DNA of 64,000 bases from 13-2-20CM-68-14 sp046733295 (GTDB lineage: Bacteria; Actinomycetota; Thermoleophilia; Gaiellales; Gaiellaceae). The first letter of the stretch is position 1. The number at the start of each line of letters is the position of its first letter. The notes under the pieces are model-generated. The model was not told the origin of the DNA, did no database searches, and saw only the letters and a list, made by a program, of their open reading frames with translations. The translations under genes were made by a program, and so were the position numbers. The stretch lies in assembly GCA_046733295.1 (NCBI GenBank), contig JBKPOY010000031.1, positions 99,298-163,297 of the forward strand, written 5' to 3'. This document shows, in pieces, positions 1-8,448 of this stretch.

Positions 1-257
1 TCGAGGGTCGATCCGAGGACGAACTCGCCCGGGTGGAGGATGAACGGCTGGTCGTCGGCGACCTCGACGAGCTCGGTCAGGTCCTCCTGCGGTTCCTTGA
101 CGTCGATGAACGGGTACCGCGCGTTGTGGAAGACGCGGAAGTACCGGTCGACGCGGACGTCGACGCTCGAGGGCTGCAGCAGCGACTCGTCGTAGGGGTC
201 GATGACGATCCGCTCCTCGTCGAGCAGCCGGGCGATCGTGCGGTCGGAGAGAACCAC
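1..257 (-). CDS. dcd: dCTP deaminase, N-terminal part (cut by window edge)
   Basis: Deaminates dCTP to dUTP (or directly to dUMP in bifunctional forms) in pyrimidine deoxynucleotide synthesis; cytosolic. The reverse strand reads from a GTG as VLSDRTIARLLDEERI, then LLQPSSVDVRVDRYFRVF, then a segment ending HPGEFVLGSTL. The QPSSVDVRLD-type block and HPGEFVLG are hallmarks of the Dcd/DUT trimeric family. About 85 of roughly 190 residues are present; the 3' part, including the catalytic Glu region, lies outside the window. The GTG start is preferred because LSDR near the N terminus is typical. The dcd assignment is firm; mono- versus bifunctional cannot be told. Confidence 0.9.
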   Translation of the reverse strand, partial: MVLSDRTIARLLDEERIVIDPYDESLLQPSSVDVRVDRYFRVFHNARYPFIDVKEPQEDLTELVEVADDQPFILHPGEFVLGSTL

Positions 258-310
258 GGCGCGATTCTACGGGCGCGCCCCGGGCGCCCCGAACCGTCCA
301 TCAAGGGCAT

Positions 311-437
311 GGTCCGGGGTCAGACCCCGGACACGCCCCGAAACGGCAAAAGCCCTGCTCACGAGCTGCTTCGACCGCCCCGGGACACGTCTTTCGGGCG
401 CTGAGTGTCAGACGCCGGACATGCCCGGTGGGGACAG
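311..437. repeat. REP-like composite element, copy 1
   Basis: Lies between dcd and the 3' end of the MMPL gene. It begins with a near-perfect inverted repeat (GTCCGGGGT CAG ACCCCGGAC, 312-332). A central block containing AAAAGCCCTGCTCAC and TTCGACC follows, then a degenerate second palindrome half (GTCAGACGCCGGACATGCCC, around 407-426). The same order of parts recurs at about 60.62-60.74 kb, and fragments occur near 26.75 and 30.05 kb. No coding potential is seen in this 180-base gap. Confidence 0.75.
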
Positions 438-439
438 GG

Positions 440-2611
440 TCAGCGGCCGCCGGCGGCCGCGCCGCCCGTCGCCAGCGGCGACGGCGGCACCCGCAGGACC
501 TTCGCGACGGGCTGGGGGAGCCACCAGTTCCAGCGGCCGAAGAGGCGGACGAGCGCTGGTACGAGCAGCGCGCGGATCACCGTGGCGTCGAAGATGACCC
601 CGGCTGCGAGGCCGATGCCGAACTGCTTGATGTCCACGCCGGGGCCGCTCGAGAGGACGAAGAACGCGAACATCAGCACCAGCGCGGCGCTGGTCACGAG
701 CTTGCCCGTGCGCGCCAGGCCGAGCTCGACCGCCTGCACGGTGTCGCCGGTGCGGTCGTACTCCTCGCGCATGCGCGTGAGCATGAACACCTCGTAGTCC
801 ATCGAGAGGCCGTACAGGAAGGCGAAGATCATCAGCGGGATCCAGGCGATGATCGCCTGCGTCGCGGGCACGCCCCAGATCGCGTCCGAGCCGTGGCCCC
901 ACTGGAAGATGAAGACGATGATCCCGTAGGCCGCGCCGAGCGAGATCAGGTTCAGGATCACGGCCTTCAGCGGCAGCACGATCGAGCGGAACGCTCGCAT
1001 CAGAAGCAGGAACGTCAGCAGGATCACGAACGCGAGCACGTAGCCGAACTTGCCGTACACGGCGTGCACGAAGTCGCGGTCCTCCGGCGACACGCCGGCC
1101 AGGGTGAGCCGCGTCGGACCGCCAATCGACCGTTCGATCGACGGTAGGACGTCGTGCTGGAGGCGCGAGATCGTTCCCGAGGAAGCCTTGCTCGCCGAGT
1201 CGGTGCTCGGGAAGGCCTCGATCAGCTGGTCGTCGCCCTTCTTCCAGTCCGGCGGCGCCGCGGCGGCGGAGATCCCCTCCGTCTGGCGCAGCCGCGAGAC
1301 GACGACCTTGCCGGCGTTCTCCCCGTTCTCGGCGAGCACGATGTACGGCTTCATCACACCCGGGGAAAGCTCGGCCCGGTCGAGCGCCGAGCGCCCCGCG
1401 ATCGCGTCGCCCGAGCCCGGGAAGTCCTTCAGCTTCGCCTCGGCCGGGTTGAGCTGCAGCCCGGGGACGAGCAGCACGGCGACGATGACGACCCCGAGCA
1501 CCGCGACGGGGATCGGCATCCGCGTGACGAACGCCGCCCAGCGGTGCCAGAACCCCGTCGTCGGGTCCTGCCGCTCGACGATCCGCTTCGGCATCACACG
1601 CAGCCGGTTGATCTTGTGACCGAGCATGGCGAGCAGGGCCGGCAGCAAGGTGATCGAGGTCAGCACCGAGACCGCGGGGATCAGCATCCCGCCGATCCCG
1701 ATCGAGCGAATCACCGGGATGGGCAGGATCACCATGCTCACGAGCCCGATCGCCACGGTTGAGCCCGAGACGATCACCGAGCGGCCCGCGTTCCGCATCG
1801 TCTGGACCAGCGCCGTCTCGGGGTCCTCGCCCAGCTGCAGCTCTTCGCGGAACCGGAAGATCATCAACAGCGAGTAGTCGATCGCGACTCCGAGGCCGAC
1901 CAGCGCAACGAGGAACTGGACGATGATCGAGACGGAGGTGATGTAGGTCAGCAGCAGGATCAGCGTGAAGGTGTTGAGGATCGACGCGATTGCGATCGCG
2001 ATCGGCATCGCGACGGCCGGCAGCGTCCCGAAGACGAAGAGCAGGATCACGACCGCGCCGAGGCCGCCGATGATGGCCTCGGTCAAGACGCTCGGACCGT
2101 TGTCGTCGCCGCCGCTCGACGCCTCGTAGAGCGGGTCGCGCCCGGTCAGGTACGCCTGCACGCCCGCGGGTGCCTGGTTTTTCAAGACCTCCCGCGTCTC
2201 CTTGATGTGGACGTCGGTGTTGAAGCCCTGGTTCCCCGGCGGATAGATCTCCGCGAAGGTCGTGTGGCCGTCCTTCGAGACGTACGCGTCGCTCTGCGTG
2301 GAGAAGTACGAGCTGACGCGCGAGCCGGGGTTCTTCGCGGCGGCGGCGTTGATCGCGTTGTCGATGCCGCTCTGCTTGGTCACGTCCCCGTCGCTGTGGA
2401 ACACCGCGACGAGGGGCGCGTTCTCCCCCGTGCCGAAGGTCTTCAGGATCCGCTGATTCGCCTCGTAGGCCGAGTAGCCCGGGATGGAGAACTGCTCGAG
2501 CCAGCGCTTCGAGACGGCGTTGGCGGAGTACGCGCCGAGCAGCGTGAGCAGGATCCAGATGACGACGAAAGCACGGCGCCGGCGGTAGACGAGATGCGCG
2601 AGACGGGTCAC
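440..2611 (-). CDS. MMPL/RND-family membrane transporter
   Basis: Predicted inner-membrane exporter of the MMPL type (lipids, lipoglycans or small hydrophobic molecules; substrate unknown). The 723-residue protein has the family's two-fold layout: a first membrane helix at about 12-33, an extracytoplasmic domain to about 185, five or six helices to about 350, then a repeat of helix, outer domain (about 400-525) and helices to about 690. The motif GVAIDYSLL in the first half and GLSMDYEVFML in the second carry the intramembrane Asp-Tyr pairs used for proton coupling in MmpL proteins. It stands alone: divergent from the aminotransferase gene and followed by a REP-like repeat. MmpL3-type lipid export is only one possibility. 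Confidence 0.88.
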   Translation of the reverse strand: MTRLAHLVYRRRRAFVVIWILLTLLGAYSANAVSKRWLEQFSIPGYSAYEANQRILKTFGTGENAPLVAVFHSDGDVTKQSGIDNAINAAAAKNPGSRVSSYFSTQSDAYVSKDGHTTFAEIYPPGNQGFNTDVHIKETREVLKNQAPAGVQAYLTGRDPLYEASSGGDDNGPSVLTEAIIGGLGAVVILLFVFGTLPAVAMPIAIAIASILNTFTLILLLTYITSVSIIVQFLVALVGLGVAIDYSLLMIFRFREELQLGEDPETALVQTMRNAGRSVIVSGSTVAIGLVSMVILPIPVIRSIGIGGMLIPAVSVLTSITLLPALLAMLGHKINRLRVMPKRIVERQDPTTGFWHRWAAFVTRMPIPVAVLGVVIVAVLLVPGLQLNPAEAKLKDFPGSGDAIAGRSALDRAELSPGVMKPYIVLAENGENAGKVVVSRLRQTEGISAAAAPPDWKKGDDQLIEAFPSTDSASKASSGTISRLQHDVLPSIERSIGGPTRLTLAGVSPEDRDFVHAVYGKFGYVLAFVILLTFLLLMRAFRSIVLPLKAVILNLISLGAAYGIIVFIFQWGHGSDAIWGVPATQAIIAWIPLMIFAFLYGLSMDYEVFMLTRMREEYDRTGDTVQAVELGLARTGKLVTSAALVLMFAFFVLSSGPGVDIKQFGIGLAAGVIFDATVIRALLVPALVRLFGRWNWWLPQPVAKVLRVPPSPLATGGAAAGGR

Positions 2612-2691
2612 AGCCCGGCACCTTACGGACCGACCCTGACTAGATGCTATTCAACTATGCAGCCGCCGCCGGCTGCTGTATCGTCAGCCGC

Positions 2692-4017
2692 ATGGCGATG
2701 ACACGGACGATCGAGTTGAAGACGGCAATTCCGGGGCCGAGGTCGCGCGAGATCCTCGAGCGCAAGGAGCGGGTCGTGGCCGAGCCGCTCTCGATCTACC
2801 TGCCCGTCGTGATCGAGGAAGGGCGGGGCGCGACGCTCACCGACGTGGACGGCAACACGTTCATCGACTTCACCGGCGGCGTCGGCTGCCTCAACGTCGG
2901 CCACTCCAACCCACGGGTGGTCGAGGCAGCCCAGCAGCAGCTGGAGAGGTTCTCGCACACGGATTTCACGATCGTCCCCTACGAGGTCTACGTCACCCTC
3001 GCCGAGCGCCTGATAGCCGCCTCGCCGTTCCGCTCGCCCGCGAAGGCGGCCTTCTTCAACGCCGGCACCGAGGCGGTCGAGAACGCGATCAAGTTCGCGC
3101 GCGCACACACCGGCCGGCCCGCCGTGATCGCGTTCGAAGGTGGCTTCCACGGACGGACGCTCCTCTCGCTGTCGCTCACCTCCAAGACCCACCCCTACAA
3201 GGCGGGGCTCGGGCCGTTCGCGCCCGAGGTCTACCGGGTGCCGTTCCCGAACGACTATCGGGGCCCCAGCGCGGCCGAGGCGCTCGAGGCCCTCGAGCGC
3301 ACGCTGATCACGCAGGTCGCGGCCGAGACGGTCGCGGCGATCGTGATCGAGCCGGTCCAGGGCGAGGGCGGCTTCGTCGTCGCGCCGAAGGAGTTCATGG
3401 AGGGTGTGCGCCGGATCTGCGACGAGCACGGAATCGTCATGGTGGTCGACGAGGTTCAGACGGGCTTCGGCCGCACCGGCAAGCTGTTCGCCATCGAGCA
3501 CTACGGGATCGAGCCCGACCTGATGACGATCGCGAAAGCGATCGCAGCGGGCTTGCCGCTGTCGGGCGTGCTGGGCAAGGCAGCGATCATGAACGCGCCG
3601 GGCGATTCCGCGATCGGCGGCACCTATGTCGGCAACCCGGTCGCGCAGGCGGCGGCCCTCGCCGTGCTCGACGTGTTCGAGGAGGAGGGGATCAACGACC
3701 GCGCAGGCCAGATCGGCGAGACGATTCGCGCTCGGATGGACTCCTGGCGCGAGCGCTGGCCGCGGATCGGCGACGTCCGCGGGCTCGGAGCGATGCTCGC
3801 GATCGAGCTCGTCCGCGACCCGGCGACGAAGGAGCCCGACCCGGACGCGGCGACCGCGATCGTCGAGGCCGCGTCCGCGCGCGGCCTGCTCCTGCTCAAG
3901 TCGGGCATCTACTCGAACTGCATTCGGGTGCTCGCGCCGCTGATCCTCACGGAGGCCGAGCTCGACGAAGCTCTGGCGGTCTGGGAAGAGGCGCTCGAGA
4001 CCGCCCTCGGCCGGTAG
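2692..4017 (+). CDS. gabT: Class III aminotransferase, probably 4-aminobutyrate--2-oxoglutarate transaminase
   Basis: PLP-dependent cytosolic transaminase; the closest family pattern is GABA transaminase, which feeds GABA nitrogen to glutamate and yields succinate semialdehyde. The 441-residue product shows GTEAVENAIKFAR (about 125-137), the PLP phosphate/ring region FEGGFHGRTL (about 148-157), DEVQTGFGRTGK (253-264) and the Schiff-base lysine K282 in TIAKAIAAG. An in-frame ATG exists 48 bases upstream, but the ATG used here gives the family's usual N terminus (about 440 residues). No succinate-semialdehyde dehydrogenase is adjacent, so an ornithine/acetylornithine or other omega-amino acid substrate remains possible. 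Confidence 0.82.
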   Translation: MAMTRTIELKTAIPGPRSREILERKERVVAEPLSIYLPVVIEEGRGATLTDVDGNTFIDFTGGVGCLNVGHSNPRVVEAAQQQLERFSHTDFTIVPYEVYVTLAERLIAASPFRSPAKAAFFNAGTEAVENAIKFARAHTGRPAVIAFEGGFHGRTLLSLSLTSKTHPYKAGLGPFAPEVYRVPFPNDYRGPSAAEALEALERTLITQVAAETVAAIVIEPVQGEGGFVVAPKEFMEGVRRICDEHGIVMVVDEVQTGFGRTGKLFAIEHYGIEPDLMTIAKAIAAGLPLSGVLGKAAIMNAPGDSAIGGTYVGNPVAQAAALAVLDVFEEEGINDRAGQIGETIRARMDSWRERWPRIGDVRGLGAMLAIELVRDPATKEPDPDAATAIVEAASARGLLLLKSGIYSNCIRVLAPLILTEAELDEALAVWEEALETALGR

Positions 4018-4048
4018 CGACGATCCGCACGCGGCTACGCTGAGGCCC

Positions 4049-5491
4049 GTGGTCGGGGAACTGATCGCGGACCGTTACGAGCTCGAGGAGCTCGTCGGCT
4101 CCGGCGGCATGTCGAGCGTGTATCGCGCGCACGACCGCCTGCTGGAACGGAGCGTCGCGTTGAAGATCCTGCACGAGCAGTACACGCGCGACGACGACTA
4201 CGTCGAGCGCTTCCGCCGCGAGGCGCGGTCGGTCGCCCAGCTCGCGCACCCCAACATCGTCACCGTCATCGACCGTGGAGAGCAGGACGGGCGCCAGTTC
4301 ATCGTCTTCGAGTACGTCGACGGCGAGAACCTGAAGGAGCTGGCCGACCGCGAGGGTCCGCTGCATCCACACGATGCGATCGAGCTCGCGCTCCAGGTCG
4401 CGCGCGGCCTCTCCTTCGCGCACGACCAGGGGCTCGTCCACCGCGACGTCAAGCCGCAGAACGTCCTGCTCGACGCCGACGGCCGCGCGAAGGTGACGGA
4501 TTTCGGCATCGCGCGGGCGCTCGACGTCGACGGCATGACGGTGACGGGGACGATCATGGGGACGAGCAACTACATCGCTCCGGAGCAGGCGCGCGGACAG
4601 CCGGTCGACGAGCAGACCGACGTCTACTCGCTCGGCTGCGTCCTGTTCGAGCTTCTCACCGGAGAGGTGCCCTACGAGGGCGACAACTTCGTCACGGTTG
4701 CGATGCGCCACGTCAACGACCCGGTTCCGAGCGTGCGGGAGTACCGCCCCGACGTCCCGCAGCGGCTCGACTGGGCGATCCAGCGCGCGATGGCGAAAAG
4801 CCACGAGGAGCGCTACGGGTCGATGGAGGAATTCGCGGAGGAGCTGGAGGCGTGCTACGTCGACCTCGACAGCGAGGAGGGGGCGACGATGATCGCCGCG
4901 CCCACGGCCCGCCGTCCGCCACCCGCGCGTGCGAGGTCGAGGCGGCCGCGGGAGTCGCGTCGGCGCAGGAGCTTCGCGATCTGGCCGGCGGTGCTGTTCG
5001 GGGTTGGGCTGGCCGCACTCGCCGGGGCCCTGCTGGGGGTGCTGTTATTGGGAGGCGGGGACGACTCGAATGGCACGCCGCCCCGTCCGTCGGGGCCCGT
5101 CCAGTGGCAGAACGCGATCGCCTACGACCCCGACGGCGACCAGACCGAGCACGACGGCGAGGCCCGAAACGCGGTCGACGGCGATCCCGTCACGTACTGG
5201 ACGACCGAGCGCTACCAGAGCTTCGACAAGGAGGGCGTCGGCTTGATCGTGGCGGCGCGCCGCGCGGTGTCGCCACGGACCTTGACCTTCACGACCGACA
5301 CGCCGGGCTTCACGGCGGAGATCCAGACTGGAAACTCGCGATCGGGGCCGTTCACCAAGGCCTCGAGCTCACGGACGGCCGGCCCGACGACGGGGTACTC
5401 GCTCGGCCGCGGCGGCCGCTACTTCCTGATCTGGATCACGGATCTCGGGGACAACGAGAGCGTCCACATCAACGAGGTGCGGGCGCGTTAG
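4049..5491 (+). CDS. Transmembrane Ser/Thr kinase with extracytoplasmic discoidin-like domain
   Basis: Receptor-type eukaryotic-like kinase. The cytoplasmic catalytic domain covers about 10-270: glycine loop GSGGMSSVY (18-25), ATP lysine K39, HRDVKPQN (131-138), DFG (151-153) and APEQ (177-180). A basic Pro/Arg linker leads to a membrane helix at about 309-336. The outer domain (about 345-480) contains NAVDGDPVTYWTTE, the pattern typical of F5/8C (discoidin-like) carbohydrate-binding folds, suggesting it senses wall glycan. The GTG start puts the conserved RYELEELVGSGG at the expected place. Its stop overlaps the converging ddl gene by 4 bases. No PASTA repeats, unlike the other kinase nearby. 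Confidence 0.88.
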   Translation: MVGELIADRYELEELVGSGGMSSVYRAHDRLLERSVALKILHEQYTRDDDYVERFRREARSVAQLAHPNIVTVIDRGEQDGRQFIVFEYVDGENLKELADREGPLHPHDAIELALQVARGLSFAHDQGLVHRDVKPQNVLLDADGRAKVTDFGIARALDVDGMTVTGTIMGTSNYIAPEQARGQPVDEQTDVYSLGCVLFELLTGEVPYEGDNFVTVAMRHVNDPVPSVREYRPDVPQRLDWAIQRAMAKSHEERYGSMEEFAEELEACYVDLDSEEGATMIAAPTARRPPPARARSRRPRESRRRRSFAIWPAVLFGVGLAALAGALLGVLLLGGGDDSNGTPPRPSGPVQWQNAIAYDPDGDQTEHDGEARNAVDGDPVTYWTTERYQSFDKEGVGLIVAARRAVSPRTLTFTTDTPGFTAEIQTGNSRSGPFTKASSSRTAGPTTGYSLGRGGRYFLIWITDLGDNESVHINEVRAR

Positions 5492-6516
5492 TACTGGAGT
5501 CGCGCGCGGCGCTCGTGCCGTTCCAGCGCCAGCGCCACTAGGCGGTCGAGCAGCTCCGAATACGGGATTCCCGACTTTTCGAAGAGCTTCGCGTAGACGC
5601 TCGTCGCCGTGAAGCCCGGGATCGTGTTCAGCTCGTTGACGAGCACCTCTCCCTCCTCGCGGACGAAGAAGTCGACGCGAGCCATGCCCTCGACCTCGGC
5701 CACCACGCAGCTCTCGACGGCCAGGCGCTGGACGCGCTCGATCTGCTCCTGCGGGATCCGCGGCGGGACGATCAGGTCCATGCCGCCCTCGTCGTACTTG
5801 GCCGAGTAGTCGTACCAGTCCTCGGCGTCGAACCCGTGCGAGACGATCTCGCCGGGAAGTGACGCGATCGGGTTGCGGTTGCCCAGCACACCGCACTCGA
5901 CCTCGACCCCCGCGACGAACTCCTCGACGAGCACCTTCTCGTCGTGCCGGAAGGCGAGCTCGACCGCAGGCGCGAGCTCCTCTTCCGAGCGAACCTTCGA
6001 GATCCCCACCGACGAGCCGAGCCGCGCCGGCTTGACGAAGACCGGATAGCCGAACGGGTTCGCCGGCTCGTCTCCGAGCCGCAACGTGATGTTTCGGGTC
6101 ACCGGGATGCCCGCGTCGCGCATGACCGCCTTGAACTTGTCCTTGTCCATCGCCAGGGCGGAGCCGAGCACGCCCGCCCCGACGTAGGGGACGTCCGCCA
6201 GCTCGAGGAGGCCCTGGACGGTTCCGTCCTCGCCGAACGGGCCGTGGAGCACCGGAATGACGACGTCGACCTCCCCCAGCGTCTCCGGGACCTGCGCGGT
6301 CGGCACCGGGAGCGTCTCGGCTGGATTGCCCGCAGCGAGCTCGCGGCCGTTGCCGGAGCCGAGCTCCCACCGGCCGTCCCGGCCGATCTCGACGGTGACC
6401 GGCTCGTACCGATCGGGATCGAGCGAGCCGAGCACCGACCGCGCCGATTCGACCGAGATGTCGTGCTCGCTCGAGCGGCCGCCCATGACGACGGCGATGC
6501 GGACGCGCCGGCTCAT
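5488..6516 (-). CDS. ddl: D-alanine--D-alanine ligase
   Basis: Joins two D-Ala with ATP to make the dipeptide for UDP-MurNAc-pentapeptide; cytosolic. The 342-residue ATP-grasp protein starts with VVMGGRSSEHDISVESA, the Ddl N-terminal signature, and contains VLHGPFGEDGTVQGLLE, KPARLGSSVGISKV and NELNTIPGFT near the C terminus (metal/substrate site). The Y-K-Y substrate loop is seen as YDYSAKY. It overlaps the start of the upstream PASTA kinase gene's stop codon by 4 bases, so it is translationally coupled as the last gene of the kinase/wall operon. Placement of ddl in this operon is not the usual mycobacterial order. Confidence 0.95.
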   Translation of the reverse strand: MSRRVRIAVVMGGRSSEHDISVESARSVLGSLDPDRYEPVTVEIGRDGRWELGSGNGRELAAGNPAETLPVPTAQVPETLGEVDVVIPVLHGPFGEDGTVQGLLELADVPYVGAGVLGSALAMDKDKFKAVMRDAGIPVTRNITLRLGDEPANPFGYPVFVKPARLGSSVGISKVRSEEELAPAVELAFRHDEKVLVEEFVAGVEVECGVLGNRNPIASLPGEIVSHGFDAEDWYDYSAKYDEGGMDLIVPPRIPQEQIERVQRLAVESCVVAEVEGMARVDFFVREEGEVLVNELNTIPGFTATSVYAKLFEKSGIPYSELLDRLVALALERHERRARLQY

Positions 6517-8441
6517 GGGACCGTGCCCGTGAAGCGGCCGACGACGATCGTGACGGTCGAGCCCGTGGGAGCGTCGGCGCCGCCGGCCGGAGTCTGGTCG
6601 ATCACGATCCCGTCGCCGCTCGGGTCGGCCACGTCCTGGAACGTCTCCTTCACCTTGAATCCCGAACCCTCGAGCAGCGCCTTCGCAGTCGGCTCGTCCT
6701 GATCCGTCACGTCGGGCACCGGCGTCGTCGCCGTCGTGCCGCGCGAGACGCTCAGCGTGACGGTCGTGCCCGCGCCGACCCGGGTGCCCGCGTCGGGAGA
6801 CTGGGAGAGGACCGTGTCCGCGGGCTGGTTGGAGTCGACGACGCTCTTCGCGACCTTCAGACCGGCCGCAAGGAGCGTGGAGCGTGCGCTGGCGTACGAC
6901 TGGCCGACGACGTTCGGGACCTCGATTTGCTGGACGCCCTGGGAGACGTTGATCCGGACCTTCGTGTCCCGGAAGACCTTGCTTCCCGACGGTGGGTCCT
7001 GCGCCGTCACGGTGTCGGTCGTCTTCGACGAGTAGACCTTCGCGACGAACACCTTCAGGTGGGCCGCCGTGAGCTCGGCGACGGCGTCGCTTTGCGTCTT
7101 GCCGACGACATCGGGAACCGTCACCTTCGCCCGTCCGGTCGAGACCGTGATCCGGACCGCGTTGCCCTTGTCGGTCTTTTCACCCCCCTCGGGGCTCTGT
7201 CCGGTGACGATTCCGCGCGCGAAAGTCTCGTTCGAGCGTTTCAGGACCCTGACCTTCAAGCCCTTGTCCCGGATCTTTGCCTCGGCCTGGGGCTGTCCCA
7301 GGCCCACGACGAACGGGACCGAGACGGGCTTGTTCGCATTCAGTTGGTCGCTGATCTTCTCGTAGGCAAACCAGGCCGCGAAACCGGCGCCGACAAGCAG
7401 GAGCAGCGCCAGCAGCCACGGCCAGATCGACCGGGAGCGGCGCGGCGGCCCCTCGTAGCCGTAGTAGGCCGCCGGAGGGGTGCGCGCGGGCGGCTGCGGC
7501 GGCGCGACCTTCGTCGGCCGGGGCGCGATGATCGTCGGCGCCCCGGAGATGCCGGCGCCCGCGAGCACAGCGGTCGCGGCATCCGCCGTCTCCGGGGCGA
7601 CGCCGAGGCCTCGGGCCACGCGAGCGAGGTCGGCGTCCATCTCCTCGGCCGTCTGGTAGCGATCCTCGGGATCCTTCGCCAGCGCGCGAAGGACGACGAG
7701 GTCGAGATCATCGGGGACGTCCTCGCGCTGCTCGCTCGGCGGCACGGGCACCTCCGAGAGATGCTTCATCGCGATCTCGAGCGCCGTGTCGCCCGTGAAT
7801 GGGACCTTGCCCGTCAGCATCTCGTAGAGGACGACCCCGACCGAGTAGACGTCGGAGCGCTGATCGACCGCCGACCCCTTCGCCTGCTCGGGCGAGAGGT
7901 ACTGGGCGGTGCCGATGATCGACCCGACCTCCGTCATCTGGCTGGCGCCCGAGCGGGCGATGCCGAAGTCCGTCACCTTCAGGCGCCCATCGCCGTCGAC
8001 GACGACGTTGTGCGGCTTGATGTCGCGGTGCACGATCCCGTGGCGGTGCGCGTAGCCGATCGCGGCGAGAATCTGGCGCGTGTAGTCGATCGCGATCCGG
8101 ATCGGCGTCGGGCCGCGGCTCACGATCAGCTCCTTCAGTGAGCGGCCGGACAGGTACTCCATCGCGATGTAGTAGGTGCCCTCCGCCTCGCCCCGGTCGT
8201 AGATCGAGACGATGTTCGGATGCGAGAGGCCTGCGGCGTTCTTCGCCTCGCGCCGGAAGCGCTCGATGAACGAGTCGTCGGCCGCGTGACGGTCGTCGAG
8301 GATCTTGATCGCGACCCGGCGTCCGAGCTCCTGGTCCTCGGCGAGGTAGACGTTCGCCATCCCCCCGGCCCCGAGCTTCCGGATGATCAGGTACCGCCCG
8401 TCGAAGACGGCGTCGATCAGGGTGTCGCCGGTGATCGCCAC
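6513..8441 (-). CDS. pknB: PASTA-domain Ser/Thr kinase, PknB type
   Basis: Membrane kinase that couples peptidoglycan/lipid II status to wall synthesis and division. In 642 residues: kinase domain about 16-280 with GAGGMANVY, K46, HRDIKPHN (138-145), DFG (158-160) and SPEQ; Pro-rich juxtamembrane stretch; membrane helix about 338-360; then four PASTA repeats from about 372 to the end (recurring VPxVVG ... QxPxxGxxV units). This repeat number is common for PknB. It lies directly downstream of pbpA (7-base gap) and overlaps ddl. The activation loop retains Thr residues for autophosphorylation. PstP encoded in the same operon is the expected counteracting phosphatase. Confidence 0.95.
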   Translation of the reverse strand: MAITGDTLIDAVFDGRYLIIRKLGAGGMANVYLAEDQELGRRVAIKILDDRHAADDSFIERFRREAKNAAGLSHPNIVSIYDRGEAEGTYYIAMEYLSGRSLKELIVSRGPTPIRIAIDYTRQILAAIGYAHRHGIVHRDIKPHNVVVDGDGRLKVTDFGIARSGASQMTEVGSIIGTAQYLSPEQAKGSAVDQRSDVYSVGVVLYEMLTGKVPFTGDTALEIAMKHLSEVPVPPSEQREDVPDDLDLVVLRALAKDPEDRYQTAEEMDADLARVARGLGVAPETADAATAVLAGAGISGAPTIIAPRPTKVAPPQPPARTPPAAYYGYEGPPRRSRSIWPWLLALLLLVGAGFAAWFAYEKISDQLNANKPVSVPFVVGLGQPQAEAKIRDKGLKVRVLKRSNETFARGIVTGQSPEGGEKTDKGNAVRITVSTGRAKVTVPDVVGKTQSDAVAELTAAHLKVFVAKVYSSKTTDTVTAQDPPSGSKVFRDTKVRINVSQGVQQIEVPNVVGQSYASARSTLLAAGLKVAKSVVDSNQPADTVLSQSPDAGTRVGAGTTVTLSVSRGTTATTPVPDVTDQDEPTAKALLEGSGFKVKETFQDVADPSGDGIVIDQTPAGGADAPTGSTVTIVVGRFTGTVP

Positions 8442-8448
8442 GACCTTG

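Noticed and set aside
408..2621. Long minus-strand frame overlapping the MMPL gene
   Set aside because: Overlaps the clear MMPL protein in another frame and consists of Arg/Gly/Asp-rich shadow sequence.
2644..2691. Upstream ATG extending the aminotransferase by 16 residues
   Set aside because: The added residues do not resemble the family's N terminus, and the next ATG gives the normal length.
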